Below are positions 9,347 to 18,118 of a DNA stretch of 64,000 nucleotides, in pieces (within the stretch, counting starts at the first letter, position 1; every line of letters begins with the position of its first letter). Both the position numbers and the translations under genes were made by a program. This stretch comes from Brevibacterium picturae (GTDB taxonomy: Bacteria; Actinomycetota; Actinomycetes; Actinomycetales; Brevibacteriaceae). The stretch is from NCBI RefSeq assembly GCF_900105045.1, contig NZ_LT629739.1, forward strand, positions 1,240,001 through 1,304,000, written 5' to 3'. The notes beneath the pieces are model-generated. The model was given only the letters and a program-made list of their open reading frames with translations, searched no databases and was not told the origin of the DNA.

Positions 9347-10747
9347 TCACGCTCCGCTGCCGAGTTCCTCCTCGAGGCAGTCGGTCAGCGTGGGGTGGGC
9401 GAACTGGTATCCGGTCTCCTCCAGCCTCTCCGGGCGCACCTTCTGGTCAGCCAACGCGAGTTCCTTGGCTCCGTCGGCGCCGAGGACCAGTTCGGTGACG
9501 AAGCCGGGGGTCGGGACTCGGGCCGGTCGATGCAGGTGGGCGGCGAGCGTCTCGGCGAATTCCTGTTGGGAGACCATGTCCGGGGCCACTGCGTTGACGG
9601 GACCACGCACATAGTTGGTGAGCACCGCATGCACATACGACCGGGCAAGATCGTCGAGGGAGACCCAGGCCAGGCCCTGTTCACCGCTGCCCAGCCGGCC
9701 GCCGGCACCGGCTAAGTACAGGGGCGTCTGAAGTTTGAGGAAACCACTCAGCGAAGTCAGGGCAATGCCCGAGCGGATCGACACCCGGCGAATGCCCAGC
9801 TCCTCGACCCGGGCAGCAGCGGCCTCCCATTCCTGACACAGTTCGGCAAGGAATCCGTCCCCAGCCGGAGCGGTCTCATCAACGGGCACCTCGGCGTGGG
9901 AGCCGTAGATCCCGACCGCAGAGGCGCAGACGAACACCTCGGGTCGTTTCGCCTCGGGCAGAGTGCGCATCGTCTCTGCCAGCAGGGTCGTCGAGTCGAT
10001 GCGTGAGGAGCGGATCTCCTCTTTCGCCTTCTTCGTGAACCGAGTGGCGATGGATCGGCCGCCGAGGTGAACGACCGCATCCGCCCACGCGAGGTCGCGC
10101 GGGTTGATGATCCCCAACTCCGGGTTCCAGTGGGACTCGTATTCGAACTTCGGGGTGCGTCGGACGAGAAGTCGCACGAAGTGACCCGCGGAGGAGAACA
10201 GTGCCGCGACCTGCCGCCCGACGAGTCCGCTGCTGCCGGCGATGAGGATGCGTTTGCCCTTCTTCTGCGTCAGCAGAGGTGCGTTCATCCGTTCCAGGAA
10301 TTCGATGTCCATGAGCATGCGCGTGTGTCTGGCTTCGAAGGTCGCTTCGAGGTTGTGGATGAGGGTGCGGTCGATCGAGTCGAAGCCCGCCGGTCCCATC
10401 GAGAATTCGATGTGGTCATCGATCTTTGTTCCTCCGGCGACAGAGGAGAATTCGTGCGTGTGCTTCCACTGGCTCAGTGGACCCTTCTTGAGTTCGTCGA
10501 CGAACGAGAATCGGGAAGGTCCCTCCGAATGCACCGAGCTGAATGGGCGGCGAACGAGACCGTAGCTGCCGGGCACGCTGGTCTTGACCTGCGCCACCGA
10601 GCCGGGTGCGATCGGAGGGTAGCTCTCCTCGACGATCTCCTGGGCCCAGTGCGGGGACAGCCGAGTCAGTGCTCCGGGCTGTGCGTGCCAGAGATATGTG
10701 GTCTCGGCGGCGAGCGGGACTTCAGATGTCCACTCGAAGTTGGTCAT
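9347..10747 (-). CDS. Two-domain protein: SRPBCC (polyketide-cyclase-like) fused to TIGR01777 epimerase
   Basis: A 466-aa protein. Residues 1-150 form an SRPBCC/START-like ligand-binding domain (FEWTSEVPLAAETTYLWHAQ; DDHIEFSMGPAG). From about residue 165 a Rossmann domain begins (RILIAGSSGLVGRQVAALF), with VVHLGGRSIATRFTKKAKEE and VCASAVGIYG, and the DUF1731-type tail. The fusion is a known architecture in actinobacteria but the substrate is unknown; the SRPBCC part suggests a hydrophobic ligand. Start 10747 gives MTNFEWTSEVPL. It is the second TIGR01777 protein in the window. Confidence 0.88.
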   Translation of the reverse strand: MTNFEWTSEVPLAAETTYLWHAQPGALTRLSPHWAQEIVEESYPPIAPGSVAQVKTSVPGSYGLVRRPFSSVHSEGPSRFSFVDELKKGPLSQWKHTHEFSSVAGGTKIDDHIEFSMGPAGFDSIDRTLIHNLEATFEARHTRMLMDIEFLERMNAPLLTQKKGKRILIAGSSGLVGRQVAALFSSAGHFVRLLVRRTPKFEYESHWNPELGIINPRDLAWADAVVHLGGRSIATRFTKKAKEEIRSSRIDSTTLLAETMRTLPEAKRPEVFVCASAVGIYGSHAEVPVDETAPAGDGFLAELCQEWEAAAARVEELGIRRVSIRSGIALTSLSGFLKLQTPLYLAGAGGRLGSGEQGLAWVSLDDLARSYVHAVLTNYVRGPVNAVAPDMVSQQEFAETLAAHLHRPARVPTPGFVTELVLGADGAKELALADQKVRPERLEETGYQFAHPTLTDCLEEELGSGA

Positions 10748-10897
10748 GACATCCCTCCTGTTTCAGATGATGCCACCCGAGACTGAAAGTGTGACCTGCA
10801 ACTCGCCCAATGTCAGATGAATTATCCTCGCCGAGGCGGGACTGGGCGCCGGGACGGACGCCAGACGTGCTGTCGGCGCCCGACCCGATGGCATTCC

Positions 10898-12427
10898 TCA
10901 GGCCGTGGTGTCGGGGATCTTCCCGTACCTGAACGCGGTCCAGAAGTCTCCGCGGACGTAGCCGTTCTCGGGTTCCGGATCGTAGTCCCAGTGCCGGACC
11001 GTTCCGACCTTGAGCGCATCGGCGACGAGCTGCCTGCTCGATTGGCTGCCGAGCACATGCTCTTCGAGATGTTCGAGATCGTAACGGGAGTCGAGTTCGG
11101 CACGCATCGTAGCCACGAGTTCCGCGTACTCGGCGTCACCGGCACGGTTGACCAGCTCGTCGGGGTCGGAGTCGAGGTCGAAGAGCAGTTCCGGGTCACC
11201 GGGGCAGATCGTCAGCTTGTACTGGCCGCGGATGAGCGTGACCTGCGGCCGGTACGTGCCCTCGGCGAAGTACTCGATGATGACATCACGATCCTCAGGC
11301 CCCGTCTCCCCCGCAGCTTCCCGTCGGGCGGATTCGAACAGGGACAGACCGGTCGCGTCCGGATCCGAGGAGCCTGCCAGGTCCAGCAGCGTCGGCATCA
11401 GGTCGACGAGGCTGACGGGGTTGGCATACCGCCCCGGGGTGACCGCCTCGGCGGGGCCGTTGATGATGATCGGGACACGGGAGGACTGCTCGTACGGGGA
11501 CATTTTGTACCACAGGCCCTTCTCCCCGAGCATGTCTCCGTGGTCGCTGGTGACGATGATGACCGTGTTGTCCTCGAGCTCGAGTTCGCGCAGACGCTGC
11601 CGGATCTTGCCGATGTGGTCGTCGATGTAGTTCACGGCCGCATAGTAGGCACGTCGCGCCCGGCGGATGTCCTCGGTGCCCGGTTCCCGTTTGTCGAGTC
11701 CGCTCATGGTGCGCAGCCGGTGACTGTGCGGGTCGACGGCGATGTCGGGAACCTCGGGGTGGGCCGGATCGGGGATGTCCACCTCGGCGAAGCGATCCCA
11801 GTTCTCCCGGGGCGGTTCGTATGGGTCGTGTGGGTGGATGAACGAGGTGACCATGAGGAACGGCTGATTCTCACCGGCAGCCTGGTTGGCCCGCACCCGG
11901 CCATTGAGGTGGCGCAGGGTCCGGAAAATCACCTCGTCGTCGAAGTCCTGCTGGACGTTCGCCTTCGCCGCACCTGCGGTGAACACAGGGTCGGCCTCGT
12001 GGTACCACTGGAGCTTCTGATCCAGGGGACGCTTCCAATCGGGGACCATGTCGAGATCGGCCGGGTAGACGTCGGTGGTCAGGCGCTCTTCGAACCCGTG
12101 GTGCTGGTCGGGGCCGATGAAGTGCATTCGCCCGATGAGCGCGGTGTGGTAGCCGAGCTTGCGCAGGCGGTGGGCGAAGGTCGGCACCGAGGCGGCGAAG
12201 TCGTCGCCGTTGTCGAGGCAGTCGACGTCGGAAGGCATCCGACCTGTCATCATCGATGCCCGCGAGGGTGAGCACAGCGGGGTGTTGCAGTAGGCGCGAT
12301 CGAAGACGGCTCCGTCCTCGGCCAGGGAGTCCATGTTCGGGGTGAGTGCGGCGGTGTCGCCGTAGGCCCCCAGCGCCTGTGCGGCCATCTGGTCGGCCTG
12401 GATCACTACGATGTTCGGCGGTTGCAT
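10898..12427 (-). CDS. betC: Choline-sulfatase
   Basis: A 509-aa type I sulfatase. Metal ligands DQ (residues 12-13) and SDHGDMLGEKGLWYK, and the formylglycine site CSPSR with Cys near residue 52 within CNTPLCSPSRASMMTG, the BetC form of the sulfatase signature. The C-terminus (HWDYDPEPEN...) resembles the choline-sulfatase tail. It lacks a signal peptide, consistent with cytosolic hydrolysis of choline-O-sulfate to choline and sulfate. A formylglycine-generating enzyme starts 149 bp away divergently and a BCCT carrier follows, which supports the substrate call. AAAGGA precedes the ATG. Confidence 0.85.
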   Translation of the reverse strand: MQPPNIVVIQADQMAAQALGAYGDTAALTPNMDSLAEDGAVFDRAYCNTPLCSPSRASMMTGRMPSDVDCLDNGDDFAASVPTFAHRLRKLGYHTALIGRMHFIGPDQHHGFEERLTTDVYPADLDMVPDWKRPLDQKLQWYHEADPVFTAGAAKANVQQDFDDEVIFRTLRHLNGRVRANQAAGENQPFLMVTSFIHPHDPYEPPRENWDRFAEVDIPDPAHPEVPDIAVDPHSHRLRTMSGLDKREPGTEDIRRARRAYYAAVNYIDDHIGKIRQRLRELELEDNTVIIVTSDHGDMLGEKGLWYKMSPYEQSSRVPIIINGPAEAVTPGRYANPVSLVDLMPTLLDLAGSSDPDATGLSLFESARREAAGETGPEDRDVIIEYFAEGTYRPQVTLIRGQYKLTICPGDPELLFDLDSDPDELVNRAGDAEYAELVATMRAELDSRYDLEHLEEHVLGSQSSRQLVADALKVGTVRHWDYDPEPENGYVRGDFWTAFRYGKIPDTTA

Positions 12428-12576
12428 ATGCTGGTCACGTCCTTTCTCAAAAACGTCAGGTCTGCGTGTGAAAGCATGGTCTGCGAAGTCGCCTGTGGGG
12501 ACAACCTGCGCAGGTGTGTCAGATGGAACAGATTCCTGGGAAGCTGTTTCTCAGATGTGGATTGAAGGTGGCGACT

Positions 12577-13632
12577 ATGGCCTCATGCTGCGGTCCAGCA
12601 CGGAACTCGCCCGTCGGAGCGAGCCAGAGCGAGACTCGGCCCGCCGAGGTGGGTGTTGAGGAAGAAGAATCCCCCGCCGAGGTGGGATCGCCGGGCGGGG
12701 AATCGACCGCAGCGCCCGGTCCCGATGGTCAGCTGCTGACCGAGCTCGCGGCTCTGGCCCCGCAGGATCTGGCCATGATCGGGCTGTCCGGTGGCACGTT
12801 CCTCATGGGCAGCGAGAATCCGCTGGCCTACCCCGACGACGGCGAGGGCCCGGTCCGCGAAGTCGGAATCGACGGCTTCGCGATCGCCGCGACGACGGTC
12901 ACGGTCGCAGAATTCGCCGCGTTCGTCGCAGCGACGGGTCATCGCACCGATGCCGAAACTCATGGTGACTCCTTGGTCTTCACTGGCCTGCTGGCCGAAG
13001 GTCTGCACGAAACCTCCCCTGCTGTGCAGGCTACCCCCTGGTGGCGCCAGGTCACAGGGGCGACCTGGTTCCATCCCGCCGGGCCCGGGATCACCGGCAC
13101 GGCCGGTGTGCCGGGTGTGCCTGATGTTCCGGGTGTGCCGGGATCGACCCTGGAAGGCGCGACTCTCAGCCACTGGGCCACCCATCCGGTCACCCACGTC
13201 TCCCGCACCGACGCCGAGGCGTATGCGCAGTGGGTGGGCGCCCGACTGCCGAGCGAGGCCGAGTGGGAGTTCGCCTCCCGCGGCGGCCTCGAGCAGCAGC
13301 CCTACCCGTGGGGTGCGGTGCGCGAACCCGGCGGCGAAGCCCGGATGAACACCTTCACAGGTGTCTTCCCGGATGGGCCGACCCAGCCGGTCGGGACCGT
13401 GCCCGCCGACTGGTATCGGCCCAACGGATTCGGTCTGCACAATACGACCGGCAATGTGTGGGAGTGGACGAGCAGCGAGTTCAGTGCCCACGACCCTCGT
13501 CCCGTCCTGCGCGGCGGGTCCTATATGTGCCATGACTCGTATTGCCGGAGGTATCGGACCTCGGCGCGCACGGCCGCGACACCGGACACATCACTCGGTC
13601 ACACGGGGTTCCGACTTGCCCTCAGCGTCTGA
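12577..13632 (+). CDS. Formylglycine-generating enzyme (sulfatase-modifying factor)
   Basis: A 351-aa FGE/SUMF1-type protein (PF03781), the copper oxidase that converts the sulfatase active-site Cys to formylglycine. Visible: GGTFLMGSENPLAYPDDGEGPVREV, ARLPSEAEWEFASRGG, NVWEWTSSEF, and the redox pair CHDSYC at about residues 318 and 323 followed by CRRYRTSARTAATPDTSLGHTGFR. Start ATG 12577 gives MASCCGPAR, like the MSCC-type N-terminus of many actinobacterial FGEs, with GAAGGTG upstream. A linker (residues ~20-50) has two PAEVG units encoded by copies of the 11-mer CGCCGAGGTGG. Presumed partner: the adjacent sulfatase. Confidence 0.92.
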   Translation: MASCCGPARNSPVGASQSETRPAEVGVEEEESPAEVGSPGGESTAAPGPDGQLLTELAALAPQDLAMIGLSGGTFLMGSENPLAYPDDGEGPVREVGIDGFAIAATTVTVAEFAAFVAATGHRTDAETHGDSLVFTGLLAEGLHETSPAVQATPWWRQVTGATWFHPAGPGITGTAGVPGVPDVPGVPGSTLEGATLSHWATHPVTHVSRTDAEAYAQWVGARLPSEAEWEFASRGGLEQQPYPWGAVREPGGEARMNTFTGVFPDGPTQPVGTVPADWYRPNGFGLHNTTGNVWEWTSSEFSAHDPRPVLRGGSYMCHDSYCRRYRTSARTAATPDTSLGHTGFRLALSV

Positions 13633-15828
13633 TCTCGCCGAGGCGGTGCCGGACTTCGCGTCCGCCTCGGCGGTGGTGGCTTCGGTGTCGTCCACCTCGG
13701 CGATACCTTCCTCCGGGGTCCACCCATCGGCCCACTGTCCGGTTTCGTAGTCGTAGCCGACCGGTTCGCCGTCAGCATTGGTGCGCTGGTACCAATCGGT
13801 GTAGTCCCCATGCTCGGAGTCGATGCCGCCGTTGGCGCCGTCGCCCGGTTCGGTCTGCACGACCTGGAAGGCGAAGTCGTCACCGAATCGGTCGGCACCT
13901 TCGACCACCGCATTGTCCACAGCGTTCTGCGCGTACTGTCGCCGCAGTGCCAGCGGATCGGTGCGCAGTTCTTTGAACCAGGCAATGATGATGAACAGCA
14001 TGATGACGGCGAACGGGACTGCGGTGACGATGACGAGCTGCTGCAGGCCTTCCAGTGCATTGGCATTTCCCAGCAGCAGCATGACCACGGCGATGCCGGA
14101 CATCACGAGACCCCAGAAGACCACAACCCATTTCCTGGGTTCCTGGTCGCCGCGACTCGTGAGCATTCCCATCACGATCGAAGCGGAGTCCGCAGATGTG
14201 ATGAAGAAGATGGCGAGGACGACGATCGCGACGAAGGGCAGCCACTCGACGAAGGGCAGATTGTCGATGAGGGTGAAGAACACCTCGGGGGCGGCCATGC
14301 TGTCGGTGAATCCGGCCGCACCTTCCCTGTACATCCAGATCGACGTTCCGCCCATGATGCCGTAGGCCACGAAGAGAAGCGTCGAGGGAATGAAGATCGT
14401 GCCCAGGATGAACTGCCGAATGCTGCGCCCGCGCGAAATGCGGGCGATGAATGTGCCGACGAACGGCGACCAGGAGATCCACCATGCCCAGTAGTAGACA
14501 GTCCACACGGATTGGAACTCCTGTGTCTCCGATCCCCAGGACAGTGACTTGCCCATCATGTCGAAGAGCGAGCCGAGGTATTCCATCATCGCCGAGGGGA
14601 GAAGGTTGAGCAGGAACAGTGTCGGTCCGAGGAAGAGCACGAGGCCCACGATTCCTACGGTGAGGACGATGTTGATGCTCGACAGGTACCGGATGCCCTT
14701 TGAGACACCGGAGACTGCGGAGATGACGAAGCCGACAGTGAGGACGAGGATGATGATGACGAGCATGTTGTTCGTCATCTCGCCGACGCCGCTGACGATG
14801 CTGACGCCGGAGCCGATCTGCATCGCAGCGATGCCTAATGCCGCGGCGGTGCCGAACAGGGTCGCCACGATCGCGAAGATGTCGACGAGCTTTCCTGCGA
14901 AGCCTTCGGTGTGGCGCTTGCCGAAGAGCGTCTGGAAGATCGAGGACAGAAGCAGGGAGCGACCGCGCCGGTAGGCAGCATAGGCGATCGCCCCGCCGAC
15001 GAGGGCGTACATTGCCCACGCATGGAAGCCCCAGTGGAAGTATGTCTGGGCCATGGCGCCGTGCAGTGCCTCGGTGGTTTCGGGAGCGTTCGTCATCGGC
15101 GGCGGGGACACGAAGTAGGTGAGCGGCTCCGATGGTCCGAAGAAGAGCACGCCGATCCCGATGCCGGCGGCGAAGAGCATCGCCACCCACGAGAAGGTGC
15201 TGAACTCAGCCTTTTCGTCGTCCTTGCCCAGCGGAATCTTGCCGTAGGGGGAGAACGCGAGGATGATCAGCGCGACGAGAATGATGATCGCGACGAGGTT
15301 GAAGAGCCAGCCGACGTTCAACGTCGACCAGTCATAGGCGGCTGTGGCCACCGTGGAGACGCCGTCCGAATCGACGATGCCCCAGATGACGAAGGCGACT
15401 GTCAGCGTGCCGGCGATGGCGAAGATGATCTTGTCAAGGGAATAGTGGCGACGCTGTTCGTCGATCGCGATTCCCGGGACCAGAATCGGGTGGGTGTTGT
15501 GCGGATACTGGGTATTGGTCTCCGGCTCGGCCTCGCCCGGACGGCGAGGTCGGCTGTAGTCCAGCTTGCCCAGGGATTTGCCAGTCTCTTTGCTCACGCG
15601 CCTGGCATCGGCCTTGAACTTTTCGCGTGAGGCTCGGCGCTCGGGGCGCAGAGAGCCGGAGCCGTCTGAGCCGAGGGTCGTCGCTGTCGTTGCCGTGGTG
15701 TCGGCGTCTGGCGTGGAGGTGTCGGCGTCTGGCGTGGTGTCGGCGTCTGGCGTGGAGTTAGCGGTCTCTGGCACCGTGGTGTCATCGGAGTTGCGCTTCT
15801 CCGAATCAGGTGTGGAGTCATCGGACAT
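13591..15828 (-). CDS. BCCT-family betaine/choline/carnitine transporter
   Basis: A 745-aa secondary carrier. The core (about residues 125-630) has 12 TM segments and the family signature around WTVYYWAWWISWSPFVGTF, with GTFIARISRGRSIRQF after it. It is long for the family: a charged N-terminal extension of ~120 residues containing TPDADT repeats and a ~110-residue acidic C-terminal tail, as in osmosensing BCCTs. Beside a choline sulfatase it may import choline-O-sulfate, choline or betaine; the sequence does not settle which. Its last 42 bp overlap the end of the convergent FGE gene. Confidence 0.92.
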   Translation of the reverse strand: MSDDSTPDSEKRNSDDTTVPETANSTPDADTTPDADTSTPDADTTATTATTLGSDGSGSLRPERRASREKFKADARRVSKETGKSLGKLDYSRPRRPGEAEPETNTQYPHNTHPILVPGIAIDEQRRHYSLDKIIFAIAGTLTVAFVIWGIVDSDGVSTVATAAYDWSTLNVGWLFNLVAIIILVALIILAFSPYGKIPLGKDDEKAEFSTFSWVAMLFAAGIGIGVLFFGPSEPLTYFVSPPPMTNAPETTEALHGAMAQTYFHWGFHAWAMYALVGGAIAYAAYRRGRSLLLSSIFQTLFGKRHTEGFAGKLVDIFAIVATLFGTAAALGIAAMQIGSGVSIVSGVGEMTNNMLVIIILVLTVGFVISAVSGVSKGIRYLSSINIVLTVGIVGLVLFLGPTLFLLNLLPSAMMEYLGSLFDMMGKSLSWGSETQEFQSVWTVYYWAWWISWSPFVGTFIARISRGRSIRQFILGTIFIPSTLLFVAYGIMGGTSIWMYREGAAGFTDSMAAPEVFFTLIDNLPFVEWLPFVAIVVLAIFFITSADSASIVMGMLTSRGDQEPRKWVVVFWGLVMSGIAVVMLLLGNANALEGLQQLVIVTAVPFAVIMLFIIIAWFKELRTDPLALRRQYAQNAVDNAVVEGADRFGDDFAFQVVQTEPGDGANGGIDSEHGDYTDWYQRTNADGEPVGYDYETGQWADGWTPEEGIAEVDDTEATTAEADAKSGTASARSDAEGKSEPRVTE
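15696..15757. repeat. Imperfect tandem repeat in the BCCT N-terminal coding region
   Basis: Three near-copies of GTGTCGGCGTCTGGCGTGG in tandem (plus-strand reading) encode the repeated TPDADT units of the transporter's disordered N-terminus. Copy number could vary between strains. Confidence 0.7.
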
Positions 15829-16102
15829 GCGGCGATGGCCCTTTCTCGATTGCTGTGGAAACAGATGGTCGCAAGTTGCCAGACAGGTCTATGGCTCCGA
15901 ACCGCACCACCCGATCGCTGCGCGCTCCCAGGAATCATCGGCGAAGCCGACAGTGGGATGGGGCGCGACTCGAGTCGCAGACAGGGTCCGAGCACAGAGG
16001 TCTGCCCCGGAAATACCTGTCTGTGCCATAGCTTCGGACCCTAACAGCTTCCTGTGAGCTTCTCAAAGGAATCCTGTCACTTCCCGGCGAAGGTGAGGAA
16101 GT
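15829..16102. other. 274-bp intergenic region upstream of the BCCT gene
   Basis: No credible ORF. It should contain the minus-strand promoter of the BCCT gene; a GAGAAAGGGCC purine-rich site lies just before the ATG at 15828. I see no strong palindrome here. Confidence 0.4.
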
Positions 16103-16417
16103 TCAGCTGACTTCGACGAGGATGACGCCGACGACGATGAAGCCGATTCCCAGCAGCATCCGTCGGGTCAGCGGATCTCTCCAGATCACACGCCCCAGCA
16201 GGCAGACCAGGACGACGCCGATGGCCGACCACAGGCCGTAGGCGACGCCGAGCGGCATCCCCGCGGCAAGGGTGAGGCTGAGGAAGAAGAACGCCAAGGC
16301 GTAGCCCGCAGCCACGGGAATCAGCCAGCGCTTCCGGTGCATTCCGACGCTGGCGCGCAGACTCAGGGTGGCGCCGACTTCGCAGACGATTGACAGCAGC
16401 AGCCAGAACCAGCTCAT
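16103..16417 (-). CDS. SMR-family multidrug efflux subunit (second of a pair)
   Basis: A 104-aa four-TM small multidrug resistance protein. Residue Glu13 in SIVCEVGATLSLRAS is the family's essential proton/substrate-coupling glutamate; YGLWSAIGVVLVCLLGRVIW matches the TM3 block. It overlaps the preceding SMR gene by 4 bp (ATGA), typical of obligate heterodimeric SMR pairs such as EbrAB/YkkCD. Substrate not predictable. Confidence 0.92.
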   Translation of the reverse strand: MSWFWLLLSIVCEVGATLSLRASVGMHRKRWLIPVAAGYALAFFFLSLTLAAGMPLGVAYGLWSAIGVVLVCLLGRVIWRDPLTRRMLLGIGFIVVGVILVEVS

Positions 16418-16770
16418 GCGTTCACCTCAATGCCTGCTTCGGGAGGTTTCTCCGTGGTCGAGGTCTCGATCAGGACGACGCCGGCAATGATGGCTGCGAT
16501 CCCGATCATGGCTCCGATGCTCAGAGTGTCACCGAATACGACCATTCCGAGAACGGCGACGAGTGCGACGCCGAAGGCGGCCCAGGTCCCGTAGACGACT
16601 CCGATCGGCAGGCCCAGGCGGAGGGCGAACCCAAGGAGGGTGAATGCCAGCGCGTAGGAGATGACGACGAGGGGGATCCAGAGAGGATTCTCGATCGTGG
16701 CTCGCAGCATCAGCGTTCCGGCGACCTCGGCGATGACGGCGCCGGTCAGCAACGCCCATTTCTTCCTCAT
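16414..16770 (-). CDS. SMR-family multidrug efflux subunit (first of a pair)
   Basis: A 118-aa SMR protein with four TM helices; the key Glu is in TGAVIAEVAGTLMLRA (Glu14) and TM3 reads YGTWAAFGVALVAVLGMVVFGD. The C-terminus extends 12 residues past the last helix. It overlaps both the upstream regulator gene (16767-16770) and the downstream SMR gene (16414-16417) by 4 bp, so the three are translationally coupled. Likely opposite membrane topology to its partner, as for other paired SMRs. Confidence 0.92.
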   Translation of the reverse strand: MRKKWALLTGAVIAEVAGTLMLRATIENPLWIPLVVISYALAFTLLGFALRLGLPIGVVYGTWAAFGVALVAVLGMVVFGDTLSIGAMIGIAAIIAGVVLIETSTTEKPPEAGIEVNA

Positions 16771-17360
16771 GCTTCCACCTCCTGCGTTGTTTCTTTCTGT
16801 GAAGTCTCTTCCTGTGGAGTCTCCGCACTGTCCACGAGGGCGAGTGCATGACGCCGGACCTCTGCGAGGTCATCGGCGGGGAACACTCCGGTGGCCTCTG
16901 ACATCCAGGCGCCGTCGGCGCAGAATCGCGCCGTCGTCAGCAGGCCGCGAGCGCTCGCGCCAAGTCCGGTGGTGTCGAACCACGGGCCGAGATAACCGTC
17001 CCACGACGCGGCAAGCGTCGGGTGATAGAGCGCATCGGAGAAGATCCAATAGTCGGCCCGTGACACCTCAGCCGTGGTCGCGACGCAGACGTAGGCGCGA
17101 TGCCGCTCGAAAGCCGAGAGCTCGGCAGGCTCGCTGCCGGTATGGTTGTGCAGTCGTTGATGCCACTGCTGCGCTGCGTGATCGACGAGGCCGAGCATGA
17201 GCGCTTCCTTGTTTGGGAAGTGATACATCAGCCCCGGCTTCGTCAGGCCCGCGGCCTGAGCGACGGACTCGAGCGAGATGGTGACTCCCTGGATGGCGTC
17301 ATGGCTCTCGGCCAGGGTCTTCGCAGCCTGCAGAATGCGCGCACGTGTGTCATTGACCAT
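16767..17360 (-). CDS. TetR-family regulator of the SMR pair
   Basis: A 197-aa TetR protein. The N-terminal HTH is ARILQAAKTLAESHDAIQGV...SVAQAAGLTKPGLMYHFPNKEALM (residues ~8-55); the C-terminal ligand domain resembles the TetR_C group found with efflux genes. First gene of the regulator-SMR-SMR operon, so likely autorepressed through the palindrome at 17367-17390 just upstream. The C-terminal ~20 residues are Glu/Thr-rich (EETPQEETSQKETTQE). Confidence 0.9.
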   Translation of the reverse strand: MVNDTRARILQAAKTLAESHDAIQGVTISLESVAQAAGLTKPGLMYHFPNKEALMLGLVDHAAQQWHQRLHNHTGSEPAELSAFERHRAYVCVATTAEVSRADYWIFSDALYHPTLAASWDGYLGPWFDTTGLGASARGLLTTARFCADGAWMSEATGVFPADDLAEVRRHALALVDSAETPQEETSQKETTQEVEA

Positions 17361-17366
17361 GCCTCT

Positions 17367-17390
17367 ACTTTACCTTCCGGTTGGTAAAGT
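17367..17390. promoter_or_regulatory. TetR operator of the SMR operon
   Basis: Perfect 8-bp arms ACTTTACC (17367-17374) and GGTAAAGT (17383-17390) around TTCCGGTT, starting 6 bp upstream of the regulator's ATG. Position and symmetry fit an autoregulatory TetR site. Confidence 0.7.
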
Positions 17391-17459
17391 CCGCGAGATG
17401 CGGGCAGGGTGAGCCCAGCCACCGCCCGGCACTGAGTTCCCCGTCTCAGCCGACTAGAC

Positions 17460-18065
17460 TCAGCCAGCCAGGTAGCGCGCCTCGATCAGTTCCACAATCT
17501 CCTCGCTTGCGGCGACGGCATCGAATTGCGGATCTTCCAAAGCTTCGGCGACCACAGCATCGATGGCTCCGCCGATGATCAGTGCAGCGGTCCGCGAATC
17601 GGACGTACTCTTCGCTCCGCGCGCTTCGCGTGCCGATTTGAGGAGCTCAGCCACAGGCTTCCACCTTGCGGAACTGTCTGTTCTTGCCTCGCCCTGGGCC
17701 AGCGCTTCGATGCTCAGTCGGGAGTGACTGCGATGGCTGACGAAATGGGCGACTATGGATCGCACATAAACACTCGGCCTCTCGGCCACCTCGGCGGAGG
17801 CGACTGCTTCTCCGACGGATTCGACCATAGCGTCCAGCACATGCATATAGGCGCCACGGACAAGAGTGGCCTTGTCGGTGAAGTGATACAGGACAGTCGG
17901 CTTGGTCACCCCTGCGCGCTCAGCGATCTGAGACAGTGACACACCGGAGAATCCGTGCTCGGCGAGCAGCTCGATCGTGACGTCGATGATCTGCGCGCGC
18001 CGTGCTCGCTGTGTGAAGGTCGACTGCCGATCCTTCGTCTTCTCCTCTGCCGAGTCTTGTCCCAT
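17460..18065 (-). CDS. TetR-family transcriptional regulator
   Basis: A 201-aa TetR protein with HTH RAQIIDVTIELLAEHGFSGVSLSQIAERAGVTKPTVLYHFTDKATLV (residues ~20-70) after a charged, Gln/Ser-rich N-terminal tail. It diverges from the hydrolase gene at 18119, with a palindrome between them, so it probably represses that gene and itself. The ligand is not predictable. Confidence 0.9.
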   Translation of the reverse strand: MGQDSAEEKTKDRQSTFTQRARRAQIIDVTIELLAEHGFSGVSLSQIAERAGVTKPTVLYHFTDKATLVRGAYMHVLDAMVESVGEAVASAEVAERPSVYVRSIVAHFVSHRSHSRLSIEALAQGEARTDSSARWKPVAELLKSAREARGAKSTSDSRTAALIIGGAIDAVVAEALEDPQFDAVAASEEIVELIEARYLAG

Positions 18066-18096
18066 GCTGCGATCATACTATACGGTTGAATCACTG

Positions 18097-18106
18097 ACCG
18101 ATCGGT
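18097..18106. promoter_or_regulatory. Putative operator between TetR and hydrolase genes
   Basis: Short perfect palindrome ACCGATCGGT in the 53-bp divergent gap, next to TATACGG sequence. Short, so only moderately supported. Confidence 0.4.
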
Positions 18107-18118
18107 AGAGGAGTGCTG

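Noticed and set aside
10817-12271. Long plus-strand open frame antisense to the sulfatase
   Set aside because: Composition (Val/Gly/Asp/Arg-rich) is that of a codon-bias shadow; the minus-strand sulfatase has complete catalytic motifs.
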